Source of the DNA: an uncultured Pantoea sp.
Lineage (GTDB): Bacteria; Pseudomonadota; Gammaproteobacteria; Enterobacterales; Enterobacteriaceae
DNA length: 64,000 nt
NCBI GenBank assembly: GCA_913778495.1
Contig: CAJYVD010000016.1
Location: 124,001 to 188,000, forward strand
Direction of reading: 5' to 3'
In this document: positions 38,156 through 47,490 of the stretch, one piece after another
Numbering within the stretch: position 1 is the stretch's first letter
Layout: each line of letters begins with the position of its first letter
The notes under the pieces: model-generated
What the model saw: the letters and a program-made list of their open reading frames with translations, nothing else
Database searches by the model: none
What the model was told of the DNA's origin: nothing
Made by a program: the position numbers and the translations under genes

Positions 38156-39844
38156 CTACTCACGCGGCAGCGCAGGACCCGACGGAAAACGCAGTGTGAC
38201 ACGTGTTCCGCGTGGTTGTGCCGTAATCTGTAAGGATCCGGCTAGCCGTTCAGCTCGCTCCGTCATGGTCGTCAGCCCGTAATGCCCCTGCGGTTCCTCT
38301 GTCGTGCCGATCCCAATACCATCATCCGTCACGCTCAGTACATGTTCGCCTTCACCTGTGCGCTGATAGTCGAGGGTAATCATCTGTGCATTTGCATGGC
38401 GAATGGCGTTAAGCAGCGCCTCGCGGGCAATCTGGAGTACGTGTACCTGCTGTTGGGCATCCAGCGCCTCAAGCCCTGGCTGGCAGGTGAAATGGATTTC
38501 GGCCTCAGACTGCTTCTGCAAGGGGGCGATCATTGCGTGCAGGGCGGCCATCAGATCGGATTTTTCAATCGTTAAACGGAAGGTGGCAAGCAACTCACGG
38601 AGCTGACGGTAAGCTTCAGCCAGCGCAAGATCGAATTCGGCAATAATGTCATGTGCTGCCCGATCGCGCGCATCGACAGTGCGCCGTAGCAGTGTCAGTT
38701 GAATACGTAGGTAGGTCAGTGCCTGAGCCAGCGAATCATGCAGCTCGCGTGCAATGGTGGCGCGCTCTTCAATCAATAGCATCTGCTGCTGCTGTTTTTG
38801 AGGCTGCCAGATCCAGACTGACCGGGCCAGCATTGCCGCCAGGCTCTGCATTAAGGCTGCTGGCGGCGTCGTAACGGTCGTTTGCCAGTGCAGGGTGCCA
38901 ATAGGGTGATCGCCCTGCTGCAAGGGTAACTGATGCCAGGGCTGAGAAGGGGCGATTTGCCCGGACTCAAAGGTAAACTGCTCGCCTTCCAGGCGAATAA
39001 ACGCAAGCTTTTCTCTGGCAAGCACGCTGGCCAACACGCTGTCGAACAGAGCCGGATGCAGGGGGCCGCGCGTTAAAATCTGAGAGCTCTGATAGAGCAG
39101 CGAAAGCGTGCGGTTTGCCTGGGTCAGATCTCGGGTTTTATCGCGGACCCGCTGCTCAAGAAGCTGATAGTGCGCGTGCAACTGGGCGGCCATGCTGCTA
39201 AAGGTGTGTGACAGCACCTTGAGTTCATTCTGCTGCTGGACCTGCAGAGGCGGGAACGCAAAATTGCCCTTTTCCACATAACGACTGGCGGTCACCAGCG
39301 CGTTTAGCGGCTTAACGACCTGCTGACGGGTAAAGCGTATCGTCATCAACGCCAGCGCCACGATCGCCACCAGGCCCGTCAGGCTACTGATCGCCACCAC
39401 CCGCATTTTCAGTTCAGCATAACGCTGCAGTTCCAGGACAAAGCGGTCAATTTCCCCCACGTAAACGGGGATTTGAAGCTGCCAGACTTCTGCTGCACCC
39501 GCATCAAGATGCTGAGCTAACGCCGGCCAGCCCGCGCGCAAACGTTGATAGTGGTTAATCACGTTATGTGGCACCCAGGGGCGATCGAGGCCTTGTAAAA
39601 CGGGTGCATCAAGGGTGTGCTGGAACTGCGCCATGTGCGCGACCAGCAGGCGAGGCTCCAGCCTGGCATCCCAGGCCAGCCGGTAACTCTGCATCCGTAG
39701 CGAACCGGCCAGATTAATGGCTTCCGCGTCACGCAGGCTGCTGGAAAGGGTGAGCAAAGCCAGACCGGTTGTCAGCAAAGCCAGCAACACAATCAGCGTT
39801 AAAGACTGCGCAATACTTCGGGTAACAGAGCGTTTAACAATCAC
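38156..39844 (-). CDS. narQ: Nitrate/nitrite sensor histidine kinase NarQ (GTG start)
   Basis: Membrane sensor that phosphorylates NarP and NarL when nitrate or nitrite binds. The start is taken as GTG 39844 (MIVKRSVTRSIAQSLTLIVL), with AAGGGG nine bases upstream, giving 562 residues against 566 in E. coli. An in-frame ATG at 39952 would add 36 residues unlike the family. The nitrate-binding P-box SLRDAEAINLAGSLRMQSYR follows the first membrane helix. A HAMP linker comes after the second helix (VKPLNALVTASRYVEKGNF). The H-box EERATIARELHDSLAQALTY and the ATPase glycine loops DDGIGIG and GHYGLTTMTERAERL are intact. It precedes narP on the same strand. Confidence 0.94.
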   Translation of the reverse strand: MIVKRSVTRSIAQSLTLIVLLALLTTGLALLTLSSSLRDAEAINLAGSLRMQSYRLAWDARLEPRLLVAHMAQFQHTLDAPVLQGLDRPWVPHNVINHYQRLRAGWPALAQHLDAGAAEVWQLQIPVYVGEIDRFVLELQRYAELKMRVVAISSLTGLVAIVALALMTIRFTRQQVVKPLNALVTASRYVEKGNFAFPPLQVQQQNELKVLSHTFSSMAAQLHAHYQLLEQRVRDKTRDLTQANRTLSLLYQSSQILTRGPLHPALFDSVLASVLAREKLAFIRLEGEQFTFESGQIAPSQPWHQLPLQQGDHPIGTLHWQTTVTTPPAALMQSLAAMLARSVWIWQPQKQQQQMLLIEERATIARELHDSLAQALTYLRIQLTLLRRTVDARDRAAHDIIAEFDLALAEAYRQLRELLATFRLTIEKSDLMAALHAMIAPLQKQSEAEIHFTCQPGLEALDAQQQVHVLQIAREALLNAIRHANAQMITLDYQRTGEGEHVLSVTDDGIGIGTTEEPQGHYGLTTMTERAERLAGSLQITAQPRGTRVTLRFPSGPALPRE

Positions 39845-40097
39845 GGCAAATAACCCCTTCACTGACAGGGAAAGATAAAAGAGGTGGCAGAGGACGCCAG
39901 GCAAGCTGTCATGAAAAAGCCTGAAATGAGACCGTTCAGCAGCTTTACTCACCCGGATTGACGTTTCCCAGGAATCCCGACGTCAGACCGACCATTACTC
40001 GCACAGCTTTACAACGTAAAAAGGTTGCCTTGCATTATCTCGCCAATAATCAATAACGTGTTTAACCACAGCGACCAACGCGAGTACAGGAGTATTT

Positions 40098-40370
40098 ATG
40101 AAACGATTACCTGCTTACCTTACCGCCGCCCTGTTGGCCACTGCGTCATTTTCTACCCTGGCTGCCACGGCGGTGGACCAACGCGAGGCACAGGATCTGC
40201 AAAAAATCGGCAGCGTCTCTGTTTCCAGCGTCAATGGTTCACTTGACGATGTGACCCGCCAGCTTTCACAACAGGCGAAAGCCGAAGGCGCCAGCCACTT
40301 CCGGGTCATCGGTGTGGACACACCAGGTGATTCCAGCCTCTGGACCGGCACCGCAGAAATTTACCGCTAA
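40098..40370 (+). CDS. DUF1471 (YhcN/BhsA-family) periplasmic protein
   Basis: This 90-residue protein has a signal peptide (MKRLPAYLTAALLATASFST, cleavage after LAATA or nearby). The DUF1471 domain typical of YhcN, BhsA and McbA contains IGSVSVSSVNGSLDDVTRQL and ASHFRVIGV. Members of this family are small envelope stress proteins induced by acid, metals or peroxide; which paralogue this is cannot be decided. The ribosome site CAGGAG is well placed. It stands alone with its own terminator, divergent from narQ. The 253-bp gap 39845-40097 should hold both promoters. Confidence 0.88.
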   Translation: MKRLPAYLTAALLATASFSTLAATAVDQREAQDLQKIGSVSVSSVNGSLDDVTRQLSQQAKAEGASHFRVIGVDTPGDSSLWTGTAEIYR

Positions 40371-40399
40371 ACCCTCTCCATTCCATCCCTGTAGTGTTT

Positions 40400-40427
40400 A
40401 CCGGCCAGCCTATGGCCGGTTTTTTTG
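40400..40427 (+). terminator. Intrinsic terminator of the DUF1471 gene
   Basis: An 8-bp stem (ACCGGCCA / TGGCCGGT) with a 5-base loop runs into a T-run, 30 bp after the stop. Confidence 0.9.
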
Positions 40428-40642
40428 TGATCTCAGAAAAATTTTTTACAAATCGTCCTGCCTATCCCCTCGGTATCTTTTGCTTCGATGTTACATAACG
40501 GTTAGGATTCATCGCCGTAAATTCCCGCGCCGCTTTCCGTAAACTCACAGGCGGCCGCACAGAGGAAGACAACCCATTTCGCAGTGCTGAACGCAATCGT
40601 TTGGATGCGCTATGACTTATGGTCAGGACAAACAGGAAGGCT

Positions 40643-42115
40643 ATGAAATCTACAAAAAAATCCGCAGCGGACATGCGCGCTGCGAAACGACGCTGGCTCA
40701 ATTCCCACGACTCCGGCTATAAGAAGGCCATGGGCAATCGTCACGTGCAGATGATTGCCATCGGGGGAGCCATCGGTACGGGGCTGTTTCTGGGTGCAGG
40801 CGCCCGTTTACAGGCGGCAGGTCCGGCCCTCGCCATCATCTATCTGGTCTGCGGTATCTTCTCATTCTTCATCCTGCGTGCACTGGGCGAACTGGTTTTA
40901 CACCGTCCCAGCAGCGGAAGCTTTGTCTCCTATGCTCGTGAGTTCATGGGCGAGAAAGCCTCTTATGTGGCGGGCTGGATGTACTTTGTTAACTGGGCCA
41001 TGACCGGGATTGTGGATATCACTGCCGTTGCGCTTTATATGCATTACTGGGGGGCGTTTGGTGATGTGCCGCAGTGGGTATTTGCGTTAGGGGCGCTGGC
41101 GATTGTCGGTACCATGAACATGATCGGCGTAAAGTGGTTCGCCGAAATGGAGTTTTGGTTCGCGCTGGTCAAAGTGCTGGCGATTGTCGTTTTCCTGGTT
41201 GTCGGCGTCGTGTTCCTCGGCACCGGTAAACCGCTGGATGGCAATGCGACCGGTTTCCACCTGATCACGGATAACGGCGGCTTGTTCCCGCATGGTCTGT
41301 TGCCAGCGCTGGTGCTGGTGCAGGGCGTCGTATTTGCCTTCGCCTCGATTGAACTGGTCGGTACGGCAGCAGGCGAGTGTAAAGATCCGGAAACCATGCT
41401 GCCCAAGGCGATCAACAGCGTTATCTGGCGTATTGGTTTGTTCTATGTCGGTTCCGTGGTGCTGTTAGTGATGTTGTTGCCGTGGAATGCCTACCAGGCT
41501 GGGCAAAGTCCGTTTGTGACCTTCTTCTCTAAGCTGGGCGTGCCTTACATTGGCAGCATTATGAATATTGTGGTGCTGAGTGCGGCGTTATCCAGCCTGA
41601 ACTCCGGTCTCTACTCGACCGGCCGTATTCTGCGCTCAATGTCGATGGGCGGTTCCGCACCGAAGTTCATGTCTAAAATGAGCAGCCAGCAGGTGCCCTA
41701 TGCCGGGATTCTGGTGACCGTCGGCGTCTATATCATCGGCGTGGTGCTTAACTACTATGTGCCGTCTCAGGTGTTTGAGATCGTATTAAACGTGGCGTCA
41801 CTCGGCATTATCTCTTCCTGGGGCTTTATCGTGCTTTGCCAGCTACGCCTGCGTAAAGCGATTAAAGAAGGCAAGGCAGACGACGTCAGCTTCAAGCTGC
41901 CAGGCGCGCCTTTTACCTCATGGCTGACGCTGCTGTTCCTGTTCAGCGTGCTGGTCTTGATGGCGTTCGACTATCCAAACGGCACCTATACTATCGCCTC
42001 CATTCCGTTGATTGCGGTGATTCTGGTACTGGGCTGGTTTGGCGTGCGTAAGCGTGTGAACGCCATCGCGGCGACCGAACACGATCATCACGAGCACGAC
42101 GGAAAATCGTCGTAA
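40643..42115 (+). CDS. ansP: L-asparagine permease AnsP
   Basis: Inner-membrane amino acid transporter (AAT/APC family) with about 12 helices. From ATG 40643 (MKSTKKSAADMRAAKRRWLN), with AGGAAGG just upstream, it has 490 residues against 499 in E. coli AnsP. The match is close throughout, for example the segment MIGVKWFAEMEFWFALVKVL. The substrate-binding start of helix 1 reads IAIGGAIGTGLFLGAGARLQ. The C-terminus differs, ending in a His/Glu-rich tail (EHDHHEHDGK). An ATG 24 bases earlier lacks a ribosome site. In E. coli ansP is elsewhere, so its place here is a lineage difference. Confidence 0.93.
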   Translation: MKSTKKSAADMRAAKRRWLNSHDSGYKKAMGNRHVQMIAIGGAIGTGLFLGAGARLQAAGPALAIIYLVCGIFSFFILRALGELVLHRPSSGSFVSYAREFMGEKASYVAGWMYFVNWAMTGIVDITAVALYMHYWGAFGDVPQWVFALGALAIVGTMNMIGVKWFAEMEFWFALVKVLAIVVFLVVGVVFLGTGKPLDGNATGFHLITDNGGLFPHGLLPALVLVQGVVFAFASIELVGTAAGECKDPETMLPKAINSVIWRIGLFYVGSVVLLVMLLPWNAYQAGQSPFVTFFSKLGVPYIGSIMNIVVLSAALSSLNSGLYSTGRILRSMSMGGSAPKFMSKMSSQQVPYAGILVTVGVYIIGVVLNYYVPSQVFEIVLNVASLGIISSWGFIVLCQLRLRKAIKEGKADDVSFKLPGAPFTSWLTLLFLFSVLVLMAFDYPNGTYTIASIPLIAVILVLGWFGVRKRVNAIAATEHDHHEHDGKSS

Positions 42116-42133
42116 CCGAGACGTTTCGCATTG

Positions 42134-42162
42134 AATGCCAGCCCGCGAGCTGGCATTTTTTT
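42134..42162 (+). terminator. Intrinsic terminator of ansP
   Basis: A 9-bp stem (AATGCCAGC / GCTGGCATT) with a 6-base loop, followed by a T-run, 18 bp after the ansP stop. Confidence 0.9.
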
Positions 42163-42269
42163 GCCTGTGAGAATGGACGGTGACGTGCGCAAGGGCTGTA
42201 ATTCAGATAGTTTTCTTTTAACACACGTCCTATTATTTCAGGCTCCCTTCCTGTCACTGCGGAGCATCC

Positions 42270-42848
42270 ATGTCCTTCAAGATCAACATCATCAAAGATA
42301 AGCTGCTGTCAGAGAACTGGTTTGTCCTGCGTAATATCACTTATGAGATTACCGACAACCGGGGCGAACTCGTTCGTCACAAGCGTGAAGTTTATGACCG
42401 CGGCAACGGTGCCACCATTCTGCTGTATAACCGTGACAAGAACAGTGTGGTACTGACGCGTCAGTTCCGCATTGCCACCTACGTTAACGGTAATGAAGAC
42501 GGCATGTTGATTGAAGCCTGTGCAGGCTTGCTGGATGATGACTCGCCTGAAGACTGCATTCGCAAAGAGGCCATTGAAGAAACCGGCTATGCGGTGGGCG
42601 AGGTGGAAACACTCTATTCGGTTTACATGTCGCCGGGCGGCGTGACCGAGCTGGTGCATTTCTTTGCGGCTGAATATCACGACGCGCTGCGGGAAAATGC
42701 GGGCGGCGGGGTAGAGGATGAAGCCATTGACGTGCTGGAAATCACGTTTCCTGAGGCCATGAAGTGGGTGAAGACGGGGCGCATCCGCGATGGCAAAACC
42801 ATTATGTTATTGCAGCATGCGCTTATTGCAGGCTGGCTCACGCTCTGA
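42270..42848 (+). CDS. nudK: GDP-mannose pyrophosphatase NudK
   Basis: Nudix hydrolase that cleaves GDP-mannose to GMP and mannose 1-phosphate. It has 192 residues, against 191 in E. coli. The Nudix box is [20 protein letters not shown] followed by GY, with the metal-binding Glu pair intact. [18 protein letters not shown] is the family segment. It lies between ansP and the sugar operon. In E. coli nudK is close to tktB-talA, so synteny is kept apart from the insertion. Confidence 0.94.
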   Translation: MSFKINIIKDKLLSENWFVLRNITYEITDNRGELVRHKREVYDRGNGATILLYNRDKNSVVLTRQFRIATYVNGNEDGMLIEACAGLLDDDSPEDCIRKEAIEETGYAVGEVETLYSVYMSPGGVTELVHFFAAEYHDALRENAGGGVEDEAIDVLEITFPEAMKWVKTGRIRDGKTIMLLQHALIAGWLTL

Positions 42849-42892
42849 TGGAGTACAGAGCAGACGCGCCACCAGGCGCCTCTGCCTGAAGG

Positions 42893-43852
42893 TTACGCGC
42901 AGGCCAGCACGCTTTCGGCCACGCATTCCGGGTGCGCCTGCAGGCGCGCCAGGGCATCGGCATAAGCGGGCATAGCATGAGCGGCTCCCTGTCGTTCAAC
43001 GCACAGGGAGGCAAACGCCGCAGCGAACAGTGCAGCCTGTTCCAGAGAAACGCCGGCGGCCAGCCGGGCAGCCAGCGCACCGTTAAAGGCATCGCCCGCG
43101 CCAGTTGTATCAAGCGGCGTGGCGGGAAACACCGGGATATGCAGCAGCTGTTGCCCGTCAGACAGTAAGGCGCCCGCCGTACCCAGGGTAATAATGACCT
43201 GACGTGCGCCTTTGCGGTGCAGCACAAGGGCGGCCTGCCGGGCGCTGGCGAGGTCCGTGACCTTCACCCCGGTCAGCAGCATGGCTTCGGTGCTGTTGGG
43301 CGTCAGCAGATCGACCTTTGCCAGCAGCGCGTCACTGATTTTTTGAAACGGGGCCGGATTAAGGATGACAAAGGTATTTGCCGCCCGTGCATGATCGATC
43401 ATGCGCTGAATCGCGCTCAGATTATTTTCCAGCTGTACCAGCAAAATATCCGCCGCAGCAACGGTCGGCCTGCAGCGCGTCACTTCCGCTGCGCTGACGG
43501 TGAGATTCGCCCCAGGATAGACAGAAATCATATTCTCAGCGTCATTACCGGCCACGTAAATCAACGCATTGCCGGTAGGTTTCTCTTTGCAGGTGAACAG
43601 CGTAATGGCATCAAAGCCGGTTTTTTCCAGATGCCGGCGGGCAAAGATGCCGAAGTCGTCGTTGCCCACTTTGCCGATATAGTGCACCCGGGCGCCCGCA
43701 CGAAGCGCGGCGGTGGCCTGATTCGCGCCTTTGCCGCCGGGCCCCATCATGCTGTGCTGGGCAATTAACGATTCACCCGGTAGCGGAAAGCGGGCCATGC
43801 CTGCCACGATATCCAGGTTGAAGGAACCGAACACGCACACTTTGCCTTTCAT
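42893..43852 (-). CDS. PfkB-family sugar kinase (ribokinase-like)
   Basis: The 319 residues carry both PfkB signatures: GPGGKGANQATAALRAGA near the N-terminus and DTTGAGDAFNGALAARLAAG near residue 250, with catalytic Asp in GAGDAF. The N-terminal VFGSFNLDIVAGMARFP matches ribokinases. It is the last gene of the minus-strand sugar operon, and its start overlaps the ROK kinase stop by 4 bp. Two different kinases in one operon is unusual. This one could phosphorylate the imported ketose at carbon 6 or act on a later intermediate; ribose is possible but no other ribose genes are here. Confidence 0.85.
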   Translation of the reverse strand: MKGKVCVFGSFNLDIVAGMARFPLPGESLIAQHSMMGPGGKGANQATAALRAGARVHYIGKVGNDDFGIFARRHLEKTGFDAITLFTCKEKPTGNALIYVAGNDAENMISVYPGANLTVSAAEVTRCRPTVAAADILLVQLENNLSAIQRMIDHARAANTFVILNPAPFQKISDALLAKVDLLTPNSTEAMLLTGVKVTDLASARQAALVLHRKGARQVIITLGTAGALLSDGQQLLHIPVFPATPLDTTGAGDAFNGALAARLAAGVSLEQAALFAAAFASLCVERQGAAHAMPAYADALARLQAHPECVAESVLACA

Positions 43853-44745
43853 TTTTCTCCTCCAAAACAGCGCTCGGCGGCCAGACAGGCACCGCGACAG
43901 CCCGTGTGATCGGTTGCATGGCTGAAAACGATTTTTAAACCCTGGCGCGTAACGGGCGGTCGCAGATGTTGCTGGATGGCGCTGCGCAACTGCGTCAGGG
44001 GAAAATCCGCCATCGACAGTACGCCACCTCCCAGAATCAGGTATTCGGGATCCAGAATGTTCATTTCGCTGGCGATCAGCTGTGCCAGCCGCTGCACAAA
44101 CGCCCGCAGATCAGGATGATCGCCATGTCGGGAAAAGAGTTGTGAAATCTCCGTATCCGGCTGTTGTGCTGCCGCCCAGGTGCTGAGCCAGTGACCGGAT
44201 ATCAGGGTTTCGGCACAGCCCCGGTTGCCGCACGGGCAGGGCAGGTCGTTGTTCGCCAGCGGAATATGGCCCAGTTCGCCTGAGCCGCCATGATGACCAT
44301 GATAAAAGCGGCCTTCCAGCCACAGGCTGTTACCCAGACCGGTGCCGGGATATAACCCCACGGCATGATTGGGTAACGTCTCCAGCTGCAGCAGATCCCA
44401 CAGCATCAGGTGGTTTACATCTTTATCCATGGCAACCGGTACGCCCAGGCGCGCGCTAAGCCGTGCCACGACGGGTTGTTGATCCAGCGCCTGAATAAAG
44501 GGCAGCGAGATCACCTGCTGGCGGTCACGGCTGAGAATGCCCGGCAGGCCAAGCATCACCCCGCTTACCGGCTGCGCCTCCAGCGTGTCGCAAATCAGAT
44601 CGCCAAGCGCGACCAGCGCATCCGCCTGTTGCGACCAACTGGCGGTCGGCACTTTACGGAAGCCGCACCAGTTCCGGCCTTCTTCCATCAGCTGCAAACG
44701 GGTACTGGTGCCGCCAATATCAATGCCAAGCCAGCGTGATTTCAT
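43849..44745 (-). CDS. ROK-family sugar kinase (AlsK-like)
   Basis: A 298-residue ASKHA-fold kinase. The N-terminal ATP site WLGIDIGGTSTRLQL, the catalytic loop with VAMDKDVNHLMLWD, and the ROK zinc-binding motif CPCGNRGCAETLISG (about residue 170) are all present. EFGHIP-like SGELGHIPLANNDLPC is the substrate histidine region. The order AlsE-like epimerase then ROK kinase mirrors alsE-alsK of the E. coli D-allose operon, and the product resembles AlsK over its length. It overlaps both neighbours by 4 bp. The exact sugar is inferred as allulose or allose, not proven. Confidence 0.83.
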   Translation of the reverse strand: MKSRWLGIDIGGTSTRLQLMEEGRNWCGFRKVPTASWSQQADALVALGDLICDTLEAQPVSGVMLGLPGILSRDRQQVISLPFIQALDQQPVVARLSARLGVPVAMDKDVNHLMLWDLLQLETLPNHAVGLYPGTGLGNSLWLEGRFYHGHHGGSGELGHIPLANNDLPCPCGNRGCAETLISGHWLSTWAAAQQPDTEISQLFSRHGDHPDLRAFVQRLAQLIASEMNILDPEYLILGGGVLSMADFPLTQLRSAIQQHLRPPVTRQGLKIVFSHATDHTGCRGACLAAERCFGGEK

Positions 44746-45437
44746 GCAGACTCCTGCGCCAGTCCCTGGGCGGCATCAATACTGTCGCGCATCATTGTCC
44801 AGGCGGTGGAGAGATCGTCATGCAGGTTGAACAGGCCCGAGGTGCCGACAATCAGCACTTCCGCTCCGGCTTCCAGCAGGGTGCGATAAGTGCGTTGATT
44901 ACAGGAGCCATCGATCTCAATCAAATAGTGGTGGCCGTGGGCGCGTTTTAACGCACTGAGTGCCTGAATCTTCTCAACCATTTCCGGTATGAAGGGTTGC
45001 CCGGCATAACCGGGATCCACCGTCATCACCGTAATCTTATCCAGCAGATGCAGGTAATGATGAATAAAGGACACCGGCGTGGCGGGGTTCAATACCACGC
45101 CCGGCTTTTTCCCCAAACTGCGAATCAGGTTGATCACCCGGAAGGCATCCCGATTGATCGTCTCTGCGTGCGGGCAAATATAGTCCGCTCCGGCGTTGGC
45201 GACGGCCTCAATAAAATCGGTGGGCTGCTCAACCATCAAATGCACATCGATAGCCACCGGCGTGTGCGGGCGAATTTGCTCAATAAAGAACGGTGAGAGC
45301 GTGATATTTTTGACGTAGTGACCATCCATGATATCAACATGCAGGAAGTCAGCGCGGGTGTTCAGCACAGCCAACTGCTGCTTGATCTCCATCAGGTTCA
45401 TACACATCAATGACGGGGAGATTTGAATTCGCATCAT
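44742..45437 (-). CDS. alsE: D-allulose-6-phosphate 3-epimerase-like (AlsE family)
   Basis: A TIM-barrel epimerase of the ribulose-phosphate 3-epimerase superfamily with 231 residues. Metal and catalytic residues lie in ISPSLMCMNL, FLHVDIMDGHYVKNITLSPF, DVHLMVEQP, MTVDPGYAGQPFIPEM and EIDGSCNQRTY. The wording SPSLMCM and TLSPFFIEQ is that of E. coli AlsE rather than Rpe. Expected reaction: D-allulose 6-phosphate to D-fructose 6-phosphate. It overlaps the upstream permease by 4 bp (ATGA) and the ROK kinase by 4 bp. A second ATG three bases in has slightly better spacing to AAGGAAG. Confidence 0.85.
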   Translation of the reverse strand: MMRIQISPSLMCMNLMEIKQQLAVLNTRADFLHVDIMDGHYVKNITLSPFFIEQIRPHTPVAIDVHLMVEQPTDFIEAVANAGADYICPHAETINRDAFRVINLIRSLGKKPGVVLNPATPVSFIHHYLHLLDKITVMTVDPGYAGQPFIPEMVEKIQALSALKRAHGHHYLIEIDGSCNQRTYRTLLEAGAEVLIVGTSGLFNLHDDLSTAWTMMRDSIDAAQGLAQESA

Positions 45438-46486
45438 ACTTCCTTTTTCTCAGTCAGAGGATTCAGTACCGCACTCAGGCGCTTGCTGCGCTTCATGGCA
45501 CGGCGTTCATTGAGTCGGGCTTTACCCTGTTTAACGGCCAGCACCACAATCAGCACTGCGCCCCACATCGCCAGGCTGACGTGCTGGCTGATATTCATCA
45601 GGTTGAAGCCGGTTGAGAGGATCTGCAGGGCGATCAGCGCCAGCACGACGCCGGTCACACGGCCAAAACCGCCGTTGGGATCGGTGCCGCCCAGAATAAT
45701 GGCCAGTACGGTCAGCAGCAGGTACGCATCGCCATAGCCCATACGCGCAGAGTTAAATCGCGCCATCATGACCAGCCCCGCCAGCACGCACAGCAGGCTG
45801 GAAATTACATACACCAGCACAATCATGCGGTGCGTATTAATCCCGCTAAACCAGGTGGCATTAATGTTGCTACCGCCCATATAGATGCACTTACCTGCAC
45901 GGGTTTTCCCGAGGAACACCGCCAGCAGCGCTGCGGCCACGAAAAAGACCCACAGCGGCAGAGGGATGCCTAACAGCGTGTCGGCGCCCAGTGCGCGCAC
46001 CACCGGCGGCATACCGCTCACCGCGGCGCCTTTTGTCAGCCAGATGCCGATGCCGTTGAGGGTAATCATGGTGGCCAGGGTCACCAGAATGGGATGGGCA
46101 CCGATGCGGGTTACCATCACGCCGGTGATCAGGCCAATCAGTGCAGCAATCAACATGGCACCCAGCACCGCCAGCAGCAGCCAGGCCAGCTGCTGACCGG
46201 TTCCCGCCCCGTCTGGCAACATGCCGAGTAGCACCCAGGCGATGAACAGGCTTGTCAGGTTGGCGGTGGTAATAATCGCCAGGTTTAATCCGCCACTCAG
46301 AATGGCAATAAACATCGCCAGGGTGAGCAAGCCCAGCTCAGGCAGTTGAAAGGCCATGCTGATAAAGGTGGCATCGGTAAAAAAACGGCCGGGCAGCAGG
46401 ATGCTGAACAGCGCCAGCGTAAACGCGATGAGCAGCAGCAGGCCGGTATTGGTACCGTCAGGTTTCAACGCAGATAAAGGTTTCAT
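45434..46486 (-). CDS. Sugar ABC transporter permease (RbsC-type), second subunit
   Basis: The 350-residue inner-membrane permease of the ribose/AI-2 type has about ten helices and the conserved loop AILSGGLNLAIITTANLTSL in the first third. YGDAYLLLTVLAIILGGTDPNGGFG is the family C-terminal signature in two parts. The start chosen is ATG 46486, seven bases after GGGAGAAG; ATG 46501, which overlaps the previous stop, is an alternative adding five residues. It is the partner of the permease encoded just upstream; having two non-identical permeases is a feature of Lsr-, Eut- and Yph-type importers rather than AlsC. Confidence 0.88.
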   Translation of the reverse strand: MKPLSALKPDGTNTGLLLLIAFTLALFSILLPGRFFTDATFISMAFQLPELGLLTLAMFIAILSGGLNLAIITTANLTSLFIAWVLLGMLPDGAGTGQQLAWLLLAVLGAMLIAALIGLITGVMVTRIGAHPILVTLATMITLNGIGIWLTKGAAVSGMPPVVRALGADTLLGIPLPLWVFFVAAALLAVFLGKTRAGKCIYMGGSNINATWFSGINTHRMIVLVYVISSLLCVLAGLVMMARFNSARMGYGDAYLLLTVLAIILGGTDPNGGFGRVTGVVLALIALQILSTGFNLMNISQHVSLAMWGAVLIVVLAVKQGKARLNERRAMKRSKRLSAVLNPLTEKKEV

Positions 46487-46500
46487 GTGTGCTTCTCCCA

Positions 46501-47490
46501 TCAGACAAAGCTGACGTCAGTCTCTTTGCGCTTTTTATAGTGCGTGACGGCAATGGCGACCATAATCACGCCACCGACCACGATGTTCATGAAATAGTTG
46601 GATACGCCAATCAGGTTGAGGCCGTTCTTTAAAATGGCGATCAGGAAAACCCCCATCAAGGTGCCGCTGACCGTGCCTTTTCCGCCCATCAGGCTGGCAC
46701 CCCCCAGCACGGTGGCAGCCAGCACATCCAGTTCACCGCCGACCAACGCGTTTGGCACCACTTCACCCATGCGATAAACCTGCACCAGTCCGCCTATGGC
46801 CGCCATCGCGCCCAGCCAGCCGTAGGCAAAGAGGTGAATCAAACCCACGCGAATCCCGATTCGCCGCGCGGACTCCGCATCACCGCCCACGGCATAAAGC
46901 TGTCGGCCCAGATGCGTTTTGTTGAGTAACACGGCCGTCAGGGTGGCGATGACCAGCAGGACGAGCAGGGGCAGGCCAAGCTGAAACGTCTGGCCCTGCC
47001 ACTCAAACGGCAGCACGTTGCGAAGGGTGATCCACCATTCAGGCAACTGATAGAGGCTGCGTCCGCCGGTTGACCACATCAGCAGCCCAAACAGCAGCGA
47101 CTGCATGCTGATCGTGATGATGATGGAGACCACCCGCAGCCAGGTAATGAGCCAGGCGTTGATCATGCCGAACAGCGTGCCGCAGACCACCGCCAGGCCA
47201 ATACTCAGCAGAGCGTGATCAAACTGATAGTGCACAAACAGGGTGGCGATGAAGTACTGCACCACCGAGGCCACGGCAGCAAAGGAGATATCGATGCCGC
47301 CGGTGACCAGCACCACAAAGAGCCCAAGCGCGAAGATGCCGGTGACCGCATAGCTCTCGGCTAAATCCAGCAGGTTTTGTACGCTGAGGAACTGGTCGCT
47401 GGACAGCGAAAACACCCCAATAAACAGCAGTAAAACCCAGGTCAGCCAGCCCTGGCTGGAATGAGGACGTAAACGGGATAAGTCAGGCAT
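46501..47490 (-). CDS. Sugar ABC transporter permease (RbsC-type), first subunit
   Basis: 329 residues from ATG 47490 (MPDLSRLRPHSSQGWLTWVL), which lies inside the end of the ATPase gene (8-bp overlap) with GGAGG six bases upstream. About ten membrane helices are visible. The family motif VVLVTGGIDISFAAVASVVQ is in the first third and LAATVLGGASLMGGKGTVSG in the last. A longer in-frame start at 47607 lies deep in the ATPase gene and is rejected. The C-terminal tail is basic (HYKKRKET). Together with the second permease it forms the membrane channel. Confidence 0.88.
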   Translation of the reverse strand: MPDLSRLRPHSSQGWLTWVLLLFIGVFSLSSDQFLSVQNLLDLAESYAVTGIFALGLFVVLVTGGIDISFAAVASVVQYFIATLFVHYQFDHALLSIGLAVVCGTLFGMINAWLITWLRVVSIIITISMQSLLFGLLMWSTGGRSLYQLPEWWITLRNVLPFEWQGQTFQLGLPLLVLLVIATLTAVLLNKTHLGRQLYAVGGDAESARRIGIRVGLIHLFAYGWLGAMAAIGGLVQVYRMGEVVPNALVGGELDVLAATVLGGASLMGGKGTVSGTLMGVFLIAILKNGLNLIGVSNYFMNIVVGGVIMVAIAVTHYKKRKETDVSFV

